From assembly GCA_017399225.1 (NCBI GenBank), contig JAFQEB010000014.1:5338-69337 (forward strand): a DNA stretch of 64,000 nt, in the 5' to 3' direction. The position numbers and the translations under genes are program-made. The first letter of the stretch is position 1; each line of letters opens with the position of its first letter. The notes beneath the pieces are model-generated. The model did no database searches and was not told where the DNA came from. It saw only the letters and a list, made by a program, of their open reading frames with translations. Positions 42,501 to 50,103 of this stretch are shown here, one piece after another. This DNA is from Clostridia bacterium (GTDB lineage Bacteria > Bacillota_A > Clostridia > Christensenellales > Aristaeellaceae).

Positions 42501-44246
42501 CCTGCCCGGGTCAGCGGCCTGGCCTTTGCTGACGCCAATGACAACGGCCTCTACGACGCCGGCGAGGGCGGCCTTGCCGGTACGGTGGTCAGCCTGATGA
42601 CGGAAACCGGTGCAGCGGAGTCTGCTGTGGTCGGTAAGGACGGCGCGTTCCTCTTTGACAGCGTGCTGCCCGGGCGTTACTACCTGCGCTATGAGCTGCC
42701 TGAGAACGGCGTGTTCTCGCCCCGCGTGGCCGGCGGCAATGCCGTGGTCGGCGAGGGGAGCAACGGCGCGGGCGACTGGTTTGAGCTGGATGCGGGCGAT
42801 GTGTGGAACGCCCCTGTCTGCGGCGGCCTGGACCTGGGCGTGATCTCCGGCGTCGCCTTTGGCGACAGCGACGGCAGCGGTCTGCTGGATGGCGCCGAGC
42901 AACCCATGGCGGGCATGACCCTGACCCTGACCCCCAGCCGCAGCGACCTGAAGGATATGACGGTCCTGACCGGTGCAAAGGGCGAGTTCCGCTTTGACGA
43001 CCTGCGCCCCGATACCTACACCCTGACGGTGAGCTGCCCTGAAGGCTATGTGCTTTCCCGCATGGAGGCTGTGACCCTGGGCCTGTCCCACGGCGACGCC
43101 TCCCAGCAGGTGAAGCTCGTGGTCGGCATGGGCAATGCGTGGGAGGAGCAGTATATCGGCTGTGTGAAGCCTGCCAGCTATGCAGGCTATGCGTGGCTGG
43201 ACGAAAACCTCAACGGCCGCATCGACGACGGCGAGAAGCCTGCCGCAGGCGAGCGCATCAGCATCTGCGACCAGAATTCCGGCGCGCTGATCGCCCAAAC
43301 GGAAACGGATGAGACCGGCGCGTTCATCTTTGACGGTCTGTCTCCCGATCTGTATTGCCTGCGCTATGAGCTGACGGGCGATGTGCGCCTGGCAGACGGC
43401 GATACGACCTTCACCGCTCAGGACGGCGCGCTGGTGATGAGCGATCTGCGCATTGCGGAGGGCACGCACGAAAGCGGCGCGATCCTCGGCCTGGTGCGGG
43501 AGACGACCATCGGCGGTCTGGTGTGGCTGGATTCCCATGGCACTACGGTGCCTGTTGAGGGCGCGCAGGTGCAGCTGCTGGATGCTTCCGGCAATGCGGT
43601 GAATACCTGCACGACCCGTGCGGACGGACGTTATGCCTTCGAGGGCCTGATGCCCGGCGCATACTCCGTCAGCGTCGCGCTGCCCCAGGGACATGCTGCC
43701 CTGGAGCCCGGCGACCGCCGCCTGGAGGACGGCACGCTGGTGAGCATCCTGGCCGGCAATGTACTGAATACCGGCTTCAGCGGCACCATCAACGTGCGCA
43801 TGGCGGAGCATCAGATGGCGCTGGATATCGGCAGCGTGCTGCCGGGCCGTCTGGGCGACTTCTGCTGGCTGGATCTGAACGGAAACGGCTTGCAGGACGG
43901 CGATGAGGGCGGCATTCCCGGCGTGACCATCGAGCTGATGCGCAACGGTACGGTTGCGGCCACTGCGGTCAGCGACCAGTATGGCTACTATGTCATCAAG
44001 GATCTCTATCCCGGCGAGTACACCCTGCGCGTGATCGCCCCGGCTCAGGTCAAGCCCACGGTGATGCGCACGGATCTGCCGATGATCGTGTCCGTGCTTG
44101 GCGAGAACGGCGAATCCGGGCTGGTACCGGTGGAATCCGACGGCGCGAACTACGATGCAGACCTTGGCTTTGTCCTGGTGGAGAAGGATCGCTATCCCGA
44201 GGGCTACGGCGAGGGCGCGACCCAGAACTGGGATTTCCAAAGATAA
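39501..44246 (+). CDS. Giant secreted SdrD-B/Cna-B-like repeat protein
   Basis: 1581 residues from ATG 39501 (GGAGG 12 nt upstream; ATG 39504 equally possible). The leader is MMKRMLRVLTGLMTVLLLVCMTGVAAA. Residues 30-210 form one or two beta domains, residues 217-270 a Thr/Pro/Ala linker (TPTPAPTATPAP). One carboxypeptidase-regulatory-like unit near residue 460 is followed by about nine SdrD-B-like units beginning near residues 544, 665, 780, 897, 1010, 1120, 1232, 1342 and 1456. Most carry a DxNxNGxxDxGE calcium-loop motif and end in GxYxLR. No LPXTG motif, membrane helix or SLH domain is seen at the end (GEGATQNWDFQR). It is probably a secreted adhesive or matrix protein. Confidence 0.9.
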   Translation: MMKRMLRVLTGLMTVLLLVCMTGVAAASETTLQLTFIGMYANSDGSYTARNLTGSFDVYQDNAYLGTIHADENGCAPMTLPNAENVLLVPAAKSVAEEIPVNENGYTVAIVAGQNNIAPVVVYARAGLFTVHTESVASFSLISERGETVMTFSTNSRGDYALPQAIPAGQYTLRMESASLAITQWRDKIINILPYTGPNSIVKIDAEYYFYPDVTLKPATPTPAPTATPAPQVTKAPEQTVSLPEVTPEAPVETAVPTATPTATPVPTHGTLVLRTTGDDVSASFTVVSSGAVCGEGELAGNAETRVDELSKGSYIFTVNLPENVLLTGLNGYPSLQRGTAQWLVTIANGRESVYELELTGAGSVSGRVEGVEAPVNISLNGRESISFTAEGSFTQKGLLPDIYSVTVMLPAGQYSGEGWTFVDTNDVTMAIYPAVVEAGGALELPVITPRTPGSVSGQVLDAAGMPLSGVAVSILSADGSMAASAQTDAAGQWTAGGLNDGAYTVMYAYAGTAIASDAAVLTAADNQVSVSAQASHPAALRVQAFEDSNNNGAWGTNEKKLPGAVITLLTREGSVETAHASGVTDAEGIVVLNAPAGEYILRCELPEDYGYSKPGGKESLTSNMMEDHVERTQELASVVLSEAGEAQVGIGAMKMATLTGTVWQDDNADGLWQDGEPGVANVRITAEGVRNGLVYETLTDADGRFEIDQIRNGTYDVTYYVPDGYVFTFKANGPQQRRSLMTTEAERTGNDRVIFEKGETIDEQNVGFVKECVVEGVCFLDANYNGYMDEGEKPLPGVELELFRQSNNKRLRTVTSDENGYFRFGNIRSDTFKVKALLPAGTTYSVNIPGDPEANQFAPRDGRREQSVNDISVENAGTARLLLGAIKYGSVSGVIYMDDNFTGDWETGEKIVSGQVVFLLDDQGETVGTVRTNKNGSFTFDDLAPGGYQLKVNAGAGIAFTKPGIGNVMENAGGGVGLSEAFSIALGQNITGYDIGMITPARVSGLAFADANDNGLYDAGEGGLAGTVVSLMTETGAAESAVVGKDGAFLFDSVLPGRYYLRYELPENGVFSPRVAGGNAVVGEGSNGAGDWFELDAGDVWNAPVCGGLDLGVISGVAFGDSDGSGLLDGAEQPMAGMTLTLTPSRSDLKDMTVLTGAKGEFRFDDLRPDTYTLTVSCPEGYVLSRMEAVTLGLSHGDASQQVKLVVGMGNAWEEQYIGCVKPASYAGYAWLDENLNGRIDDGEKPAAGERISICDQNSGALIAQTETDETGAFIFDGLSPDLYCLRYELTGDVRLADGDTTFTAQDGALVMSDLRIAEGTHESGAILGLVRETTIGGLVWLDSHGTTVPVEGAQVQLLDASGNAVNTCTTRADGRYAFEGLMPGAYSVSVALPQGHAALEPGDRRLEDGTLVSILAGNVLNTGFSGTINVRMAEHQMALDIGSVLPGRLGDFCWLDLNGNGLQDGDEGGIPGVTIELMRNGTVAATAVSDQYGYYVIKDLYPGEYTLRVIAPAQVKPTVMRTDLPMIVSVLGENGESGLVPVESDGANYDADLGFVLVEKDRYPEGYGEGATQNWDFQR

Positions 44247-44251
44247 TGCAG

Positions 44252-44288
44252 GGGCTGCCGCATCTCTTTTCGGTGCGGCAGCCCATTT
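44252..44288 (+). terminator. Terminator of the giant repeat gene
   Basis: An 11-bp stem GGGCTGCCGCA/TGCGGCAGCCC, 11-nt loop, then ATTTG. Confidence 0.8.
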
Positions 44289-44305
44289 GAATGCTGGAGG
44301 TTTCC

Positions 44306-44986
44306 ATGGACAGACAGACCTATGAATCCATCGAACGCTATATGCTGATCTGGATGCGGGACAGCGCCCATGACAAGGATCATGTGTACCGCGTGCTGTA
44401 CAATGCCATGACTATCGCAAAAGATGAAGCGGTGCAGGACATGGACGTGCTGATCGCCGCCTGTCTTCTGCACGACGTCGCTCGGCCGGAGCAGATGGCT
44501 GATCCCAGCGTGTGCCATGCCCAGGCAGGGGGAGACAAGGCCTATGCCTTCCTCCGGAGGATCGGCTGGCCCGAGGTGCAGGCGCAGCATGTGCGCCAGT
44601 GCATTCGCAGCCACCGCTTCCGCAAGAGCGCCCCGCCTGAGACCATCGAGGCGAAGATCCTTTACGATGCGGATAAGCTGGACGTGACCGGCGCCATCGG
44701 CGTTGCCAGAACGCTGGTGTATAACGGCGCGGCAAACCGGCCCATCTATACCACCGCGGCAGACGGCAGCATCCTGACCGGCGAGGGCGACACGGAGGAT
44801 TCCTTCTTCCGGGAATACCGCTTCAAGCTGGAAAAGGTCTACGATCGCTTCCTGACCGAAACCGGCGCGCGCCTTGCCAGGGAGCGCAGGGCGGCGGCGG
44901 AGAGCTTTTACCAGAGCATCTGGGCGGAGGTCACCGACACGCTTTCCATGGGGCGGGACGACGTGCTGAAAGAGGCAGTGAGGTAA
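44306..44986 (+). CDS. HD-domain phosphohydrolase
   Basis: 226 residues from ATG 44306 behind GGAGG. HD motifs: DKDHVYRVLYNAMTIA, LLHDVARPE, HVRQCIRSHRF and ILYDADKLDVTGAIGVART. Relatives hydrolyse nucleotide phosphates; the exact substrate is unknown. It follows the giant repeat gene's terminator and may have its own unnoticed promoter. Confidence 0.9.
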   Translation: MDRQTYESIERYMLIWMRDSAHDKDHVYRVLYNAMTIAKDEAVQDMDVLIAACLLHDVARPEQMADPSVCHAQAGGDKAYAFLRRIGWPEVQAQHVRQCIRSHRFRKSAPPETIEAKILYDADKLDVTGAIGVARTLVYNGAANRPIYTTAADGSILTGEGDTEDSFFREYRFKLEKVYDRFLTETGARLARERRAAAESFYQSIWAEVTDTLSMGRDDVLKEAVR

Positions 44987-44989
44987 ACA

Positions 44990-45031
44990 AAAGGGGACGT
45001 ACGCAGCTGAAACCAGCAGTACGTCCCCTTT
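44990..45031. terminator. Bidirectional terminator
   Basis: A 13-bp stem AAAGGGGACGTAC / GTACGTCCCCTTT with a 16-nt loop between convergent genes. Confidence 0.85.
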
Positions 45032-45036
45032 GTCTG

Positions 45037-45543
45037 TTATTTCCCGGAAAGGATGTAGCGTACATCTGCCACATCCTGCCCGCCGATGCGATAAGGAACC
45101 CGATCCTCCGTGCGGATGAAGCCGTTGCGCCGATAGAAGCCGTCGGCCATCTGATTGCCCTCGATGGCCCAGAGATAGCAGCTGCCGTAGCCGTCTGCCT
45201 GCAGGGCCTGCAGCGTTCTTTGCAGCAAAGCCGTGCCGACGCCCCGGCGCAGCACGTCCGGCAGCAGGTACAGCGATACGATCTCGCCCCAGCCGCTGTA
45301 GCGCTCATCCCGCCCGCGGCCGTAGATCGCACAGCCCACGGGCCTTGCGTCTTCATATACCAGCAGGCCGTACAGTTGTCCGCTGCTCAGCCATGAGCGG
45401 ATGGACGGTACCCAGTAATCGTTGGGCAGTCGCCGCAGATAGTCCGGGTCGATCAGGCCCTGATAGGTCTTGCGCCAGCTGGTCGCGAAAATATGGCTGA
45501 TCAGCCCAGCGTCTGCTGCCTCTGCATCCCGGAAGGAAAGCAT
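45037..45543 (-). CDS. GNAT-family N-acetyltransferase
   Basis: 168 residues. The acetyl-CoA motif is LYLLPDVLRRGVGTALLQRTLQAL and motif B is CYLWAIEGNQMADGFYRRNGF, typical of RimI-like GNATs. The substrate is unknown. It has a near-consensus promoter upstream, divergent from the DUF2500 gene array. Confidence 0.93.
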   Translation of the reverse strand: MLSFRDAEAADAGLISHIFATSWRKTYQGLIDPDYLRRLPNDYWVPSIRSWLSSGQLYGLLVYEDARPVGCAIYGRGRDERYSGWGEIVSLYLLPDVLRRGVGTALLQRTLQALQADGYGSCYLWAIEGNQMADGFYRRNGFIRTEDRVPYRIGGQDVADVRYILSGK

Positions 45544-45595
45544 GGCGTCACCTCCGATCGTGTTTGAAATTGTGTCTCATCTCTTGTGTATCCAT

Positions 45596-45624
45596 ATTAT
45601 GCGCCTTTTTCCCGGGATTGTCAA
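45596..45624 (-). promoter_or_regulatory. Sigma-A promoter for the GNAT gene
   Basis: Minus-strand TTGACA (45619-45624), 17-nt spacer, CATAAT (45596-45601). Confidence 0.8.
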
Positions 45625-45644
45625 CCCACGGGCGGGTGGGGTAA

Positions 45645-45673
45645 TTGATTTATCCGCCCTGGTCTGCTATAAT
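45645..45673 (+). promoter_or_regulatory. Sigma-A promoter for the DUF2500-like array
   Basis: TTGATT (45645-45650), 17-nt spacer, TATAAT (45668-45673) with TGC before it. Confidence 0.8.
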
Positions 45674-45715
45674 GTAATATAGCCCGCATATGGGTTGAGA
45701 GGAGTTTGATCGTAG

Positions 45716-46141
45716 GTGAAGCTGCTGGCGATTATTGCGGCCTTCTGTGCAGGCGCTGCGGCACATTATCTGCTGGGCAGGCGGGAGCAGGCGGCCCGGC
45801 AGGAGCAGACGGCTGCCGGCGAAACGGTGTACGAGCTGGAGCATGAGGATGCGCAGATCGTTGGGGACGAGGTGCAGAGCTGCACGATCCCCGCGCGGGT
45901 GAAGGAATCGAGCCGCGCGATGGATCCCCTTACGCTGACAGGCGCCAGCCGGGTCACCTTTGTCACGGAGGACGATACGGAGCTGAAATTCCATATTCCC
46001 GGTGAGAACGGCGCGTATATCCTGCCAGGGGAGGAAGGGATGCTGTCCTACAAGGGAAGCACCTTTATCAGCTTTGAGAAGGCCTCCGGCGAGATCATCG
46101 GCGTGTATTACCGCATGACGGTGGATGCAGAGGAGGCGTGA
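45716..46141 (+). CDS. DUF2500-like small membrane protein A
   Basis: 141 residues from GTG 45716 (GAGGAG upstream). A short N-terminal helix (LLAIIAAFCAGAAAHYLLG) is followed by a compact beta domain ending SRVTFVTEDDTELKFHIPGENGAYILPGEEGMLSYKGSTFISFEK (split). It lines up with the three following genes and with the DUF2500 family (E. coli YhhM). The function of the family is unknown. First of a tandem array. Confidence 0.75.
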   Translation: MKLLAIIAAFCAGAAAHYLLGRREQAARQEQTAAGETVYELEHEDAQIVGDEVQSCTIPARVKESSRAMDPLTLTGASRVTFVTEDDTELKFHIPGENGAYILPGEEGMLSYKGSTFISFEKASGEIIGVYYRMTVDAEEA

Positions 46142-46145
46142 AACC

Positions 46146-46523
46146 ATGTCATGGGAGATGCTTCAGGTGCCCCTGACCATGCTGGGCGGCGCCGTTGCGG
46201 CCATCCTTCTGCTGATGCTGGTGGCCAAGCTGACCAGCATGGTGCATATTGAAGAGAAGCAGGGGACGCAGGCTGTGTACAACATGCAGGCCGTGGTGAT
46301 GGGAAAGCGCACGCTGGTGGAGGCTGACCCGGAGAATCCTGCCGTGCCGCGCACCCGCTATTTCATCACCTTTCAGAAGCATGACGGGAACCGCGTGGAA
46401 ATGCAGGTGCCCGGCGAGGATTACGGCCTCGCTGCGGAAGGGGACGAGGGCATCCTCGTCTGGCAGGGCAATGAATTCGTCGTGTTCAAGCGGACGGGCG
46501 AAACCGTGAAGCGTAAGGCTTAA
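46146..46523 (+). CDS. DUF2500-like small membrane protein B
   Basis: 125 residues from ATG 46146 behind GGAGG in the end of gene A. Helix: MLGGAVAAILLLMLVAKLTS. Domain: AVVMGKRTLVEAD...RYFITFQKHDGNRVEMQVPGEDYGLAAEGDEGILVWQGNEFVVFKR, a clear DUF2500 match by pattern (KRT near the strand start, YxLxxGDxGxLxxxGxxxxxF). Confidence 0.8.
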   Translation: MSWEMLQVPLTMLGGAVAAILLLMLVAKLTSMVHIEEKQGTQAVYNMQAVVMGKRTLVEADPENPAVPRTRYFITFQKHDGNRVEMQVPGEDYGLAAEGDEGILVWQGNEFVVFKRTGETVKRKA

Positions 46524-46551
46524 AGAAACGGATACATAAGGAGAATGACGG

Positions 46552-47001
46552 ATGATGAACTGGATGATCCCCGGCGCGTTTGCTGAAACGGTCCCAGCAG
46601 AGGCTTATGCGGAACCTGTTGCGTTAACTGCGGGGCAATCGATCGCGTCCCTGCTGTTTTCCATGGCGCCCCTGCTACTGTTGTTGATCATTATCGTTGC
46701 GGTCATCGTTTTCATCAGGCTTTGCAAGCCCAAGGCGCAGCGCGCCGTCGGTGCGGGCGCATCCGTGCCTGCGGTTCAACCAGCGCCTGTGCAGCAGCAG
46801 AATGCCATGGTCATCACCAAGCGCAGCCCGAGCGGCACGGAGTATTTCGTGGGCGTGGAGCTGGAAGGCGGTGAGCGCATGGAGCTGTGGGTCAGCGGAT
46901 CCCAGTACGGGCTGCTGCTGGAGGGCGATCAGGGACTGCTGACCTGGCAGGGCCGGCGGCTGGTTTCCTTCGAGCGCGCTGCCGTTGCACGCAAGGCCTG
47001 A
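46552..47001 (+). CDS. DUF2500-like small membrane protein C
   Basis: 149 residues. The helix lies at residues 40-64 (MAPLLLLLIIIVAVIVFIRLC), preceded by an extracytoplasmic stretch with an AFAETV sequence that may be a leader end. The domain AMVITKRSPSGTEYFVGVEL...YGLLLEGDQGLLTWQGRRLVSFER again follows the DUF2500 pattern. Third copy of the array. Confidence 0.8.
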   Translation: MMNWMIPGAFAETVPAEAYAEPVALTAGQSIASLLFSMAPLLLLLIIIVAVIVFIRLCKPKAQRAVGAGASVPAVQPAPVQQQNAMVITKRSPSGTEYFVGVELEGGERMELWVSGSQYGLLLEGDQGLLTWQGRRLVSFERAAVARKA

Positions 47002-47133
47002 GAGATCGCCCGCCCTCCGCGACATTTGGGGTGCTGGGCTGTATGATTCAGCAGCTACCTCTGTGATTTGCGGAGCGCCCGTGCTATGCTGTATCCATGG
47101 GGCGGGAAAACCGCCCGTGCGGAGGCGAAGACG

Positions 47134-47511
47134 ATGGGGAGATTATGGGGCTTTCTGATCACGCTGGGCGTGATCCTTGCGGTGTTGCTCTTCCAGCGCA
47201 TAGTGTCCTGGAGGAACCGAAAAAATCCGGATACCTGCATCGAGGCGGTGGTCGTTGACCGCAGGGCGGTTTCATACCGCAGTCAGAGCCGCTGCGGAAA
47301 TCATAGGGTCGGGGAGTACTATATCACCTTTCGCCCTGTGGACGGGGGAGAACCGCTGGAGTTCTCCATGAGCGAAGCGGAGTACGACGCCTATCATCTG
47401 GGCGACCGAGGCCCCCTGACCTACCGCACCTGGGAGTTCATCAGCTTCCGCCCGGAGCGCCGGGAGGAGCGGGAATGCTCGGTGCCGGTGGCCTTTGCAG
47501 ATGAGGAATGA
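47134..47511 (+). CDS. DUF2500-like small membrane protein D
   Basis: 125 residues from ATG 47134 behind GGAGG; the longer frame from 47068 has no RBS. Helix: LWGFLITLGVILAVLLFQRIV. Domain: EAVVVDRRAVSY...YYITFRPVDGGEPLEFSMSEAEYDAYHLGDRGPLTYRTWEFISFRPE, then an extra acidic tail. The YxL turn of the family is changed to YDAYHL. Its end overlaps the gene remnant at 47501-47566. Confidence 0.75.
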   Translation: MGRLWGFLITLGVILAVLLFQRIVSWRNRKNPDTCIEAVVVDRRAVSYRSQSRCGNHRVGEYYITFRPVDGGEPLEFSMSEAEYDAYHLGDRGPLTYRTWEFISFRPERREERECSVPVAFADEE

Positions 47512-47566
47512 CCTGGCGATACTGACCTGGAAGGGCACGCAGTATCTGTTCTTCAGCAGAAGATAA
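47501..47566 (+). pseudogene. Remnant 3' end of a fifth DUF2500-like gene
   Basis: A 21-codon frame (MRNDLAILTWKGTQYLFFSRR) in a different frame from gene D, overlapping its last 11 nt. It matches the last strand pair of the paralogs, for example GDQGLLTWQGRRLVSFER in copy C. No upstream part of a fifth copy exists, so this is best read as a leftover from deletion or unequal recombination between tandem copies. It could still be translated by coupling. Confidence 0.6.
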
Positions 47567-47578
47567 GGAGACAGCAGT

Positions 47579-47752
47579 ATGGACTTCAAGAATGTGACCC
47601 TCTACCCGGAGCTCATCATCGATATCGTGGTGTATGTGCTGGTGGGCGTTGCGCTGGTGGTGTTCTCCAAGTGGATCTGGGAATGGAAGGAAGAACGCCG
47701 CCTGCGGAAGGAAATGCAGGAGTACTACCAGCGCAAGGAAGACGAAGAATAA
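47579..47752 (+). CDS. 57-residue membrane protein
   Basis: ATG 47579 with AAGGAG 7 nt upstream; MDFKNVTLYPELIIDIVVYV begins the protein. One helix at residues 12-32, then a highly charged amphipathic tail (WEWKEERRLRKEMQEYYQRKEDEE). It lies between the DUF2500 remnant and dnaX with good spacing on both sides. No family recognised; the layout is common for small regulatory or scaffold membrane peptides. Confidence 0.7.
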   Translation: MDFKNVTLYPELIIDIVVYVLVGVALVVFSKWIWEWKEERRLRKEMQEYYQRKEDEE

Positions 47753-47779
47753 GCAAACAGGCAGGGGAGGCATATCCCA

Positions 47780-49399
47780 ATGGCTTATCAGGCATTATAC
47801 CGCCAGTGGCGGCCGGTTGACTTTTCCTCCATGGTGTCGCAGGAGGCGGTGGTCTCCACTCTGCGCAATCAGATCACCACGGGCCGCATCGCCCATGCGT
47901 ATCTGTTCTGCGGCAGCCGCGGCACGGGCAAAACCTCCACGGCGAAGATCATGGCCCGCGCTATCAACTGCGAATCGCCCGTGAACGGCGATCCCTGCGG
48001 CCAGTGCGAGAGCTGCCGCCGTCTGGCTGCCGAGGAGTCCATGGACGTGATGGAGATCGACGCGGCCTCCAACAATGGCGTGGACGAGATCCGCGACCTG
48101 CGTGAGACGGTCAAGTATCCGCCCCAGCACGGCCGCTTCAAGGTCTATATCATCGATGAGGTGCACATGCTGTCCGCCTCGGCCTTCAACGCGCTGCTCA
48201 AGACCCTGGAGGAGCCTCCGGCCCATGTGGTGTTCATCTTGGCTACCACTGAGCCCCAGAAGCTGCCCGCCACCATCCTCAGCCGCTGCCAGCGGTTTGA
48301 CTTCGGGCGCATCCCTGCCCATCAGATCGCAGGCCGTCTGCGTCAGGCGGTGGAGGGTGCGGGCGGCACGGCCACGGACGGGGCCCTTGGCATGATCGCC
48401 CGGGCTGCGGAGGGCGGAATGCGCGACGCGCTGTCCATCCTGGATATGTGCCTGGGCTATCAGAACGACGTGACGGAGGTTCTTGTCCGCAGCGTTCTGG
48501 GTACCAGTGACCGGGCCTTCCTCTTCCGCTTCACCGAGGCCCTGGAGATGGAGGACGCCTCCACGGTCATGGGCATGATCGACGAGCTGATGCGCGCGGG
48601 CCGGGAGCCCATGGTCTTTTCCAAGGACATGAGCCAGCATCTGCGGGCCCTCCTGATGGCCAAGACCTGCCCGGATGACCTGGCGGCGCTGCTGGATCTG
48701 ACGACCGAGGCGGCGGAGGAATACGTCGGCCAGGCGGAGGGGATGACGGTGACCCGCATGATGAAGATGCTGGAGCTTTTCATGCGGGTGGAAACGGATC
48801 TGCGCTGGGCTTCCTCGCCGCGTATCGTACTGGAGAACGCGGCGCTCCGCTGCTGCCTGCGCACGCAGGAGGCGGATACCGCTGCGCTGAACGACCGCAT
48901 CGCTCAGCTGGAGAAGCAGGTGGCAGAGCTGACGGAGAAGCTCAAAAACGGCGTCGTGGCGGCAGCGCCTGCCAAAAAGGAAAAGGCGGAGAGCAAGCCC
49001 GCGCCCAAAAAGGAAGAGGCGCCCCGGCCCAAGGTGCTCACGCCCACCGGCCGCAACACCGATGACACCTGGAAGGAAGCCGTCAATACCCTGAAAAAGA
49101 GCAATCCCGGCGTGTACGCCTTCCTGACCGGGGGCCGCTACATCGGCTGCGACGGCACGCTGTACCGCTGGGAGGCAAATCCGGGCATGGATATCTATGC
49201 TGGGATGCTCAACAAGGACGACAAGCGAAGCCTCATCGCTGCGGCACTGACAGAGGCTGCGGGCATCGAGAGCCGCTTTGAGGCCGTTGCTGCCGGGGGC
49301 GGGGAGAAGAAGAGCGACGACGGGGAGAGATCTCTGCTGAACGCACTGGAATCGACCTTCGGCAAAGCCAACACCCTGGTCCAGGAAGACGTGAAGTAA
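47780..49399 (+). CDS. dnaX: DNA polymerase III subunit gamma/tau
   Basis: 539 residues. The clamp-loader ATPase has Walker A GSRGTGKTS, the zinc module CESPVNGDPCGQCESCRR, Walker B YIIDEVHMLS and the sensor ATTEPQKLPATILSRCQRF. A Lys/Ala-rich linker (residues 400-415) precedes the tau C-terminal part. It loads the beta clamp at the replication fork. The usual follow-on genes (ybaB/recR) are not adjacent; instead a terminator and the decarboxylase operon follow. Confidence 0.97.
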   Translation: MAYQALYRQWRPVDFSSMVSQEAVVSTLRNQITTGRIAHAYLFCGSRGTGKTSTAKIMARAINCESPVNGDPCGQCESCRRLAAEESMDVMEIDAASNNGVDEIRDLRETVKYPPQHGRFKVYIIDEVHMLSASAFNALLKTLEEPPAHVVFILATTEPQKLPATILSRCQRFDFGRIPAHQIAGRLRQAVEGAGGTATDGALGMIARAAEGGMRDALSILDMCLGYQNDVTEVLVRSVLGTSDRAFLFRFTEALEMEDASTVMGMIDELMRAGREPMVFSKDMSQHLRALLMAKTCPDDLAALLDLTTEAAEEYVGQAEGMTVTRMMKMLELFMRVETDLRWASSPRIVLENAALRCCLRTQEADTAALNDRIAQLEKQVAELTEKLKNGVVAAAPAKKEKAESKPAPKKEEAPRPKVLTPTGRNTDDTWKEAVNTLKKSNPGVYAFLTGGRYIGCDGTLYRWEANPGMDIYAGMLNKDDKRSLIAAALTEAAGIESRFEAVAAGGGEKKSDDGERSLLNALESTFGKANTLVQEDVK

Positions 49400-49414
49400 A
49401 ACCAAAATCCGTTT

Positions 49415-49449
49415 CAAAAGAGCTGCATCAGCCGGTGCGGCTCTTTTGA
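49415..49449 (+). terminator. Terminator of dnaX
   Basis: A stem CAAAAGAGCTGC / GCGGCTCTTTTG (one mismatch) with T run, 16 nt after the dnaX stop. Confidence 0.8.
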
Positions 49450-49474
49450 TTTGAAAAAATCGAAGTATAATATG

Positions 49475-49704
49475 ATGAAAAATTTTTAACAAAGGCAGGA
49501 AATAGGGGGAGAGTGGCGAATTAGGTAATTTGGGTTAAATTGAGGTCTCTGTTTTCAAGCGGACAGAAACCGATATGACGGCCGTGACGGGAAACCTGCA
49601 CGGGCGTGCATACCCCGGGAAAGCAAGTCTGTTTTCCCGATCTGTAAGCCCGTGTACCCCGAATAAACACGGCCTACGCCGCTGTGAGAAAGGAAGGTGT
49701 AAGA
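49475..49704 (+). ncRNA. Long structured leader RNA upstream of the Na+ decarboxylase operon
   Basis: A TATAAT at 49466-49471 (no good -35) suggests a start near 49478, giving a leader of about 225 nt before the oadG ATG at 49705. Its core 49580-49674 folds as nested stems: GGCCGTG (49580-49586) with CACGGCC (49668-49674); CGGG (49588-49591) with CCCG (49658-49661); CACGGGC (49599-49605) with GCCCGTG (49648-49654); CGGGAAA (49616-49622) with TTTCCCG (49633-49639). Sizeable unpaired internal loops lie between. An upstream part has CTCTGT/ACAGA pairing at 49546-49567. It does not match any riboswitch consensus I can recall. A regulatory role is inference. Confidence 0.5.
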
Positions 49705-50046
49705 ATGGAGAATCTGAGCTTGGGCAACACCCTGCTGGTGGCAGTTGTGGGCATCATGGTCGTTTTTTTCGGCCTGACTGTGCTGATTCTGCTGATCAAC
49801 ATCATGGGTAAGCTGACCGGCGGTATGGGCAAGAAGACTGCCCAGAAGTCCGCTGCGCCTGCCGCCGCCCCTGTGGCTGCTGCTGCGCCCGCTGTGGTTG
49901 CATCCCTGATCCAGCCCGACACGAAGGTCAAGGCTGCGAAGATCGACGACGAGACCGTCGCCGTGCTGACCGCTGCCATCGCCGCTGTGCGCGGTGAAGG
50001 CTACCCCTTCAAGATCCGCCGCATCGTCCGCGTCAACAAGGGCTGA
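49705..50046 (+). CDS. Na+-translocating decarboxylase gamma subunit (OadG-like)
   Basis: 113 residues from ATG 49705 (GGAAGG upstream). One helix (LLVAVVGIMVVFFGLTVLILLINIMGKL), then an Ala/Pro linker and a C-terminal block (VAVLTAAIAAVRGEGYPFKIRRIVRV) typical of the OadG family. It anchors the carboxyltransferase/biotin carrier to the membrane beta subunit. First gene of the operon, 58 nt before the biotin carrier. Confidence 0.9.
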   Translation: MENLSLGNTLLVAVVGIMVVFFGLTVLILLINIMGKLTGGMGKKTAQKSAAPAAAPVAAAAPAVVASLIQPDTKVKAAKIDDETVAVLTAAIAAVRGEGYPFKIRRIVRVNKG

Positions 50047-50103
50047 GCCCTGAACAACGATTGAACCGATTCACACTTTAAGAATTCAAGGAGGATATGC
50101 ACC

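Noticed and set aside
39135..44240. 1701-codon minus-strand open frame
   Set aside because: It is antisense to the SdrD-B-like gene, has no RBS or domain logic, and follows from the third-position GC bias of the real gene.
49580..49690. Cobalamin riboswitch
   Set aside because: CTGTAAG and CCGCTGTGAG recall parts of the B12 box, but the order, the missing GCCACTG core and the nested stems do not fit.
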